A DNA stretch of 64,000 bases from Jiangella alba (GTDB lineage Bacteria; Actinomycetota; Actinomycetes; Jiangellales; Jiangellaceae): NCBI RefSeq assembly GCF_900106035.1, contig NZ_FNUC01000003.1, forward strand, positions 1,977,501 through 2,041,500, in the 5' to 3' direction. This document shows positions 60,082 to 64,000 of this stretch, piece by piece (the stretch's first letter is position 1; the number at the start of each line of letters is the position of its first letter). Made by a program: the position numbers and the translations under genes. The notes below the pieces were generated by a model. The model was given only the letters and a program-made list of their open reading frames with translations. It was not told the DNA's origin and ran no database searches.

Positions 60082-62424
60082 ATGACCAGGAGATTCAACG
60101 GGACGATCGACGTCGACGCGCGCGACTCGACACCGGACTGGGAGCCGTACCTGCAGCCGGTGGCGCCCGAGGGCGCACCGAACGTCCTGTACATCGTGCT
60201 CGACGACGTCGGGTTCTCGGCCATGGAGCCGTGGGGCGGGCTGATCGAGACGCCGAACATCAGGCGGCTGGCCGAGCGTGGCCTCACGTACACGAACTGG
60301 CACACGACGGCGCTGTGCTCGCCGACCCGGTCGTCGCTGCTGACGGGGCGCAATCACACGACCAACGGGATGGCGTGCATCGCCGAGGCGACGGTCGGGT
60401 TCCCGAACGGCAACGGGCACATCCCGTTCGAGTGCGCGACGATCGCCGAGGTGCTGGGCGAGCGCGGCTGGAACACCTACATGCTCGGCAAGTGGCACCT
60501 GTGCCCGTCGGACGAGATGAACCTGGCCTCGACGAAGCGGAACTGGCCGGTCGGGCGCGGGTTCGAGCGCTACTACGGCTTCCTCGGCGGCGAGACCAAC
60601 CAGTGGTACCCGGACCTCGTCTACGACAACCACCCGGTGGAGCAGCCGGCGCTACCCGAGGACGGCTACCACCTGACGACCGACCTGACGGACAAGGCGA
60701 TCGAGTTCATCCGCGACGCGAAGATGATCACGCCGGACAAGCCGTTCTTCATGTACTTCTGCCCGGGCGCGACGCACGCCCCGCATCACGCGCCGAGGGA
60801 GTGGATCGACCGCTACCGCGGCCGGTTCGACGAGGGCTACGAGGCGTACCGGGAGCGGGTGTTCGCCCGGCAGAAGGAACTGGGGATCTTCCCCGGCGGC
60901 GCCGAGCTGTCGCCGTTGAACCCGTACGCGGGGGAGCAGTCGCCCGACGGGAAGCCGTGGCCGCCGCTGGACGTCGTCCGCCCCTGGGACTCGCTGTCGG
61001 ACGAGGAGCGGCGGCTGTTCGCCCGGATGGCCGAGGTCTACGCCGGGTTCCTGTCGCACACCGACCACGAGATCGGCCGGCTGCTGGACCACCTGGAGGA
61101 GTCGGGGGAGTTCGACAACACCATCGTCGTGCTCGTCTCCGACAACGGCGCCAGCGGCGAGGGCGGCCCGAACGGCTCGGTGAACGAGAACAAGTTCTTC
61201 AACGACATCCCCGACGACATCGAGGAGAACCTGCGCTACCTCGACGAGCTCGGGTCGCCGGCGACGTACAACCACTACCCGGTGGGGTGGGCGTGGGCCT
61301 TCAACACGCCGTTCAAGATGTGGAAGCGCTACAACTTCGAGGGCGGCGTGGCCGACCCGCTGCTGGTGTCGTGGCCGGCCGGCATCGCGGCCAGCGGTGA
61401 GCTGCGGCACCAGTTCCTGCACGCCACCGACATCGTCCCGACGATCTACGACATCCTGGACGTCGAGCTGCCCGGGACCGTCAAGGGCTACCCGCAGGTC
61501 CCCCTCGAGGGCGTGAGCTTCCGCTCGACGTTCGAGAGCGACGACGTGCCCACGCCGAAGGAGTCGGCGTTCTTCTCGATGCTCGGGTCGCGCGCCGTGT
61601 GGCACAAGGGCTGGAAGGCCGTCACCGTCCACCCGACCATCGCCGGGTGGGGCGCGTTCGACCAGGACCGGTGGGAGCTCTACCACACCGACGCCGACCC
61701 GACGGAGAGCCGCGACCTCGCCGCGGAGCACCCCGTCAAGCTGCAGGAGATGATCGGCCACTGGTTCCACCTCGCCGGCATGTACCACGGCCTGCCGCTG
61801 GTCGACGCGACCGCGGCGGAGGTCCTGTCCGACCCGACCCGGCCCCAGGTGGCGCCGCCGCGCGGCAAGTACGTCTACTACCCGGGCACGGCCGAGGTGC
61901 CGGAGTCGGCGGCGGTGAACGTCCGCAACCGCGACTACGCCATCGCCGTCGAGACCCACATCGACACCTCGGACGCGCAGGGCGTGCTGTTCTCGCACGG
62001 CGCCCGGTTCGGCGGGCACGCGCTCTACGTCAAGGACGGCCGGCTGCACTACGTCTACAACTTCGTCGGCAGCAACGTGCAGACGGTCGTCGGCGACGAA
62101 CCGGTGCCCACGGGCGACGTCGTGCTGTCAGCGGCCTTCGTCAAGGACGGCGACGGCATGCCGACCACCGGCACCCTCAGCCTGTACATCGACGACCGCA
62201 AGGTCGGCGAGGGCGCCATCACCACGCAACCGGGCAACTTCTCGCTGGTCGGCGAGGGCCTCAACGTGGGGCAGGACCCGGCCTCCCCGGTGACCGAGGA
62301 CTACCCCGGCGCCAGCCCGTTCGCCTTCACCGGCGGCACCATCAAGGCCGCGATCGTCGACGTCTCGGGCGAGCCGTTCGTCGATCTCGAGAAGGAGGCG
62401 ACGGCGATGATGGCCCGCGAGTAG
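60082..62424 (+). CDS. Sulfatase (formylglycine-dependent arylsulfatase type)
   Basis: A 780-residue alkaline-phosphatase-fold sulfatase. The metal-binding Asp pair is in YIVLDDVGFS (Asp41-42), the FGly signature is CSPTRSSLLTGR (Cys79), the Lys/His motif is YMLGKWHL, and VSDNGASGE follows. ATG 60082 has GAAGGAG upstream. The last about 150 residues form a beta-sandwich-like domain. No Sec or Tat signal is visible, so it may act in the cytoplasm. Divergent from the sialidase; perhaps both serve a sulfated sialo-glycan, or it feeds the sulfur-scavenging genes. Confidence 0.92.
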   Translation: MTRRFNGTIDVDARDSTPDWEPYLQPVAPEGAPNVLYIVLDDVGFSAMEPWGGLIETPNIRRLAERGLTYTNWHTTALCSPTRSSLLTGRNHTTNGMACIAEATVGFPNGNGHIPFECATIAEVLGERGWNTYMLGKWHLCPSDEMNLASTKRNWPVGRGFERYYGFLGGETNQWYPDLVYDNHPVEQPALPEDGYHLTTDLTDKAIEFIRDAKMITPDKPFFMYFCPGATHAPHHAPREWIDRYRGRFDEGYEAYRERVFARQKELGIFPGGAELSPLNPYAGEQSPDGKPWPPLDVVRPWDSLSDEERRLFARMAEVYAGFLSHTDHEIGRLLDHLEESGEFDNTIVVLVSDNGASGEGGPNGSVNENKFFNDIPDDIEENLRYLDELGSPATYNHYPVGWAWAFNTPFKMWKRYNFEGGVADPLLVSWPAGIAASGELRHQFLHATDIVPTIYDILDVELPGTVKGYPQVPLEGVSFRSTFESDDVPTPKESAFFSMLGSRAVWHKGWKAVTVHPTIAGWGAFDQDRWELYHTDADPTESRDLAAEHPVKLQEMIGHWFHLAGMYHGLPLVDATAAEVLSDPTRPQVAPPRGKYVYYPGTAEVPESAAVNVRNRDYAIAVETHIDTSDAQGVLFSHGARFGGHALYVKDGRLHYVYNFVGSNVQTVVGDEPVPTGDVVLSAAFVKDGDGMPTTGTLSLYIDDRKVGEGAITTQPGNFSLVGEGLNVGQDPASPVTEDYPGASPFAFTGGTIKAAIVDVSGEPFVDLEKEATAMMARE

Positions 62425-62436
62425 CGGGCGAGGGCG

Positions 62437-63594
62437 TCAGCCGGCGCCGCCGCGGGCCGGTGGGGCGCACGAGCCGCGGTCGGTGAACGTCGGCTGGATG
62501 AGCACGTGCTGGATCGTGGCGGTGCTGTCGAGGCCGAGGTCGTGGGCCATGCGGGCGGCCGTGCGGCCGAGGACGGGCTTGACGGGTGAGCTGGACGTCA
62601 GCGGCGGGTCGGTCAGCTGCGCGATCTGGTCCTCGTTGGTGATCACGGAGAGATCCTCGGGGATGCGCCAGCCCCTGGCCCGGACGGCGTGCACGATGTC
62701 CAGCGTGGCCTGGTCGCAGTGGCTGATGATGCCGGTGACGCCGGTGCGTTCGATGCTGGCCAGGATGTCGTCCAGGACCTCCTGCTGCGGGCTGAGCGTC
62801 GCCCGCGGATCGAGCAGGAGCACGGCGTCCTCCGGGCGGTAGCCGGCGTCCGTGGCCGCCTGCTTCCAGAGCGTCTCGAGGTTCACGCCCACCTGGCGGA
62901 GGCCATGGGTCACGAGGGCGACGCGCTCGTGACCGAGCCCGCGTAAGTGGCGCAGGCTCATCTCCCAGCCCTTCTCGTACGCGGTGCGCACCGACGACAG
63001 CGCGCGCCCGGTGGCCGCGTCGGCGATGTCGCGTTCGAGGAGGACCACGGGGACGGGCAGCTCGAACAGCCACGACGTGACGTCAGCCGCCGCCGGGAGG
63101 ACGAACGTGGGCGCGTAGACGATGGCGTGGGCGCCGGCGTCGACGAACTGCCGGCAGATCTGCCGCTCCCGGGCGACGTCGTAGTTCGACACCATCACCG
63201 ACGCCGGCACGCCCTCGGCGCTCAACGTCTCCTTGACGCCCTGGATGACCGGGGCGAAGTAGTAGTCGGCGGTGGGGACGACGATACCGACGTGCCCGGC
63301 GCCGAGCCGTTCGTCGTCGGCGGCCGGGGCCGGATCGTCGGCGGACCTGCGCAGCACCGCGCCGCCGTGCACCTGGCGCAGCAGGCCCTCGGCGTCCATG
63401 GCCATGAGATCGCGTCGGATGGTCATCTGCGACGTGTTGAGCTCAGTGGCGAGCTCGCTCACGCGCACCATCGACTCCCCGCGCAGCTTCGCGAGGATCC
63501 TGAGCCGGCGTTCACCTGCCAGCAGCGTCTGTTTCCCCACCGTCGGGTCCCACACCTCGTGTGTTCGGATCGGAATCTGGCCCACAGCGTACAT
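62437..63594 (-). CDS. DeoR-HTH / LacI-type-sensor hybrid transcriptional regulator
   Basis: A 385-residue regulator. Residues about 28-80 are a DeoR-type winged helix (ERRLRILAKLRGESMVRVSE, NTSQMTIRRDLMAM); the rest is a LacI-style periplasmic-binding sensor (GHVGIVVPTADYYFAPVIQG, DDILASIERTGVTGIISHCD). DeoR factors usually carry a sugar-phosphate isomerase-like domain, so this is a less common architecture. ATG 63594 lacks a Shine-Dalgarno; GTG 63540 is an alternative. It is divergent from the enolase-superfamily gene at 63775 and probably controls it. Confidence 0.88.
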   Translation of the reverse strand: MYAVGQIPIRTHEVWDPTVGKQTLLAGERRLRILAKLRGESMVRVSELATELNTSQMTIRRDLMAMDAEGLLRQVHGGAVLRRSADDPAPAADDERLGAGHVGIVVPTADYYFAPVIQGVKETLSAEGVPASVMVSNYDVARERQICRQFVDAGAHAIVYAPTFVLPAAADVTSWLFELPVPVVLLERDIADAATGRALSSVRTAYEKGWEMSLRHLRGLGHERVALVTHGLRQVGVNLETLWKQAATDAGYRPEDAVLLLDPRATLSPQQEVLDDILASIERTGVTGIISHCDQATLDIVHAVRARGWRIPEDLSVITNEDQIAQLTDPPLTSSSPVKPVLGRTAARMAHDLGLDSTATIQHVLIQPTFTDRGSCAPPARGGAG

Positions 63595-63607
63595 TGATCA
63601 GCGCTGT
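63584..63607. promoter_or_regulatory. Inverted repeat ACAGCG-N12-CGCTGT over the regulator start
   Basis: The dyad spans the ATG at 63594, so binding would block the regulator's own promoter or start. It is a plausible autoregulatory site of the DeoR/LacI hybrid. Confidence 0.5.
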
Positions 63608-63684
63608 ATGTTCGAAAATGTGAGAAAACACTATCACGAGCTTCGGAGTCTGAGGCGGACGTGCCGCGTCGCGCCGCAGCGACG

Positions 63685-63731
63685 TTGTTTGAATGTTGCT
63701 ATTGACACATAAACAAACAAGTCACTAGCTT
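63685..63731 (+). promoter_or_regulatory. Sigma-70-type promoter with flanking TTGTTTG/CAAACAA dyad
   Basis: A TTGACA -35 (63702-63707) and a TAGCTT -10 (63726-63731) are separated by 18 nt, ahead of the GTG at 63775. The arms TTGTTTG (63685-63691) and CAAACAA (63714-63720) form a dyad across the -35 and spacer. The region is much AT-richer than its neighbours. The hybrid regulator is the obvious candidate to bind it. Confidence 0.6.
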
Positions 63732-63774
63732 GCTCTCCCATGCGAACCAGCTCGCTGACGGAGGACGTGCTTCG

Positions 63775-64000
63775 GTGAAGATCACCAGTGTCGAGACGCT
63801 CAGCGTCGGTTCCCAGACCCCTGGGAACGGACGCCTCACCAACCGGAACTTCCTGTTCGTCCGGGTGCACACCGACGAAGGACTGGTGGGACTGGGGGAG
63901 GCCACGCTCGAGGGGCACGACAACGCCGTCCGCGGGATGATCGCCGACCTGGAGCCGCTGCTGCTGGGGGAGGACCCGCGCCGGATCGAGCACCTCACGC
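63775..64000 (+). CDS. Enolase-superfamily protein, N-terminal part (truncated by window edge)
   Basis: Seventy-five codons of a mandelate racemase/muconate lactonising enzyme N-terminal capping domain ([49 protein letters not shown]). GTG 63775 has GGAGGA 9 nt upstream. The catalytic barrel lies outside the window, so no substrate is proposed. The [15 protein letters not shown] pattern is typical of the sugar-acid dehydratase branch. Confidence 0.85.
   Translation, partial: MKITSVETLSVGSQTPGNGRLTNRNFLFVRVHTDEGLVGLGEATLEGHDNAVRGMIADLEPLLLGEDPRRIEHLT

Noticed and set aside
1-64000. CRISPR arrays, rRNA and tRNA genes
   Set aside because: No regularly spaced repeats with unique spacers and no recognisable rRNA or tRNA sequence were seen on reading the window.

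Overview
The window is very GC-rich DNA (roughly 70% or more by eye) with dense co-oriented operons, many GTG starts, frequent 4-nt ATGA/GTGA stop-start overlaps and several leaderless-looking promoters (TANNNT box 6-7 nt before the start codon). With the gene families present (SigG-type ECF factor with a SnoaL tail, CopD-CtaG fusion, PadR, FGly sulfatase) this points to a free-living, saprophytic actinomycete. The genus cannot be named from the sequence alone.

Layout. (1) 1-18058: a polysaccharide/uronate utilisation locus. A LacI-family repressor and a GH3 glycosidase face a long plus-strand operon: FAD oxidoreductase, two exported beta-helix (pectate-lyase-fold) proteins, a CUT1 sugar ABC importer lacking its own ATPase, an acetylxylan-esterase-like hydrolase, and oxidative sugar-acid enzymes (Gfo/Idh/MocA, SDR epimerase, KDG dehydratase, enolase-superfamily dehydratase). 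(2) 18033-27617: a divergent catabolic cluster of uncharacterised pathway: hydantoinase-like amidohydrolase, enolase-superfamily enzyme, CoxG and MBL hydrolase on the minus strand; asparaginase, a three-subunit molybdenum hydroxylase and a PadR regulator on the plus strand. Two near-identical 16-bp dyads (ACGTAT-N4-ATACAT) lie in its promoters. (3) 27695-31283: an ECF sigma/DUF6069-like pair and an M56 peptidase, now separated by a 286-bp IS630-type MITE and a complete IS481-family element nested at the same CTAG tetranucleotide. (4) 30483-36652: a BlaI/M56 regulatory pair divergent from copper genes (CopD-CtaG fusion, CopA ATPase), with two 17-bp dyads over two leaderless promoters. (5) 36781-40111: a metal-chelate/cobalamin-type ABC importer. 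(6) 40113-56014: an organosulfur assimilation cluster: flavin reductase, a small leader peptide ending in Cys codons, a Dpp-type ABC importer, DszA/SfnG-like, two SfnB/DszC-like and SsuD-like monooxygenases, OsmC, MetX, MetY and a CoA-binding protein, with two TTCCTA-N9-TAGGAA dyads in the divergent control region. (7) 56072-64000: an MFS exporter, a secreted sialidase, a sulfatase, a DeoR/LacI hybrid regulator and the start of another enolase-superfamily gene.

How the parts fit. Region 1 would depolymerise and deacetylate a pectin- or glucuronate-like glycan outside the cell, import the products and oxidise uronates toward 2-oxoglutarate semialdehyde. Region 2 would hydroxylate an N-containing ring or amide and open it by hydrolysis. 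Region 6 would import a sulfur compound, cleave its C-S bonds with FMNH2 from the flavin reductase, and fix the released sulfur into homocysteine through MetX/MetY. No CRISPR array, rRNA or tRNA gene was recognised.
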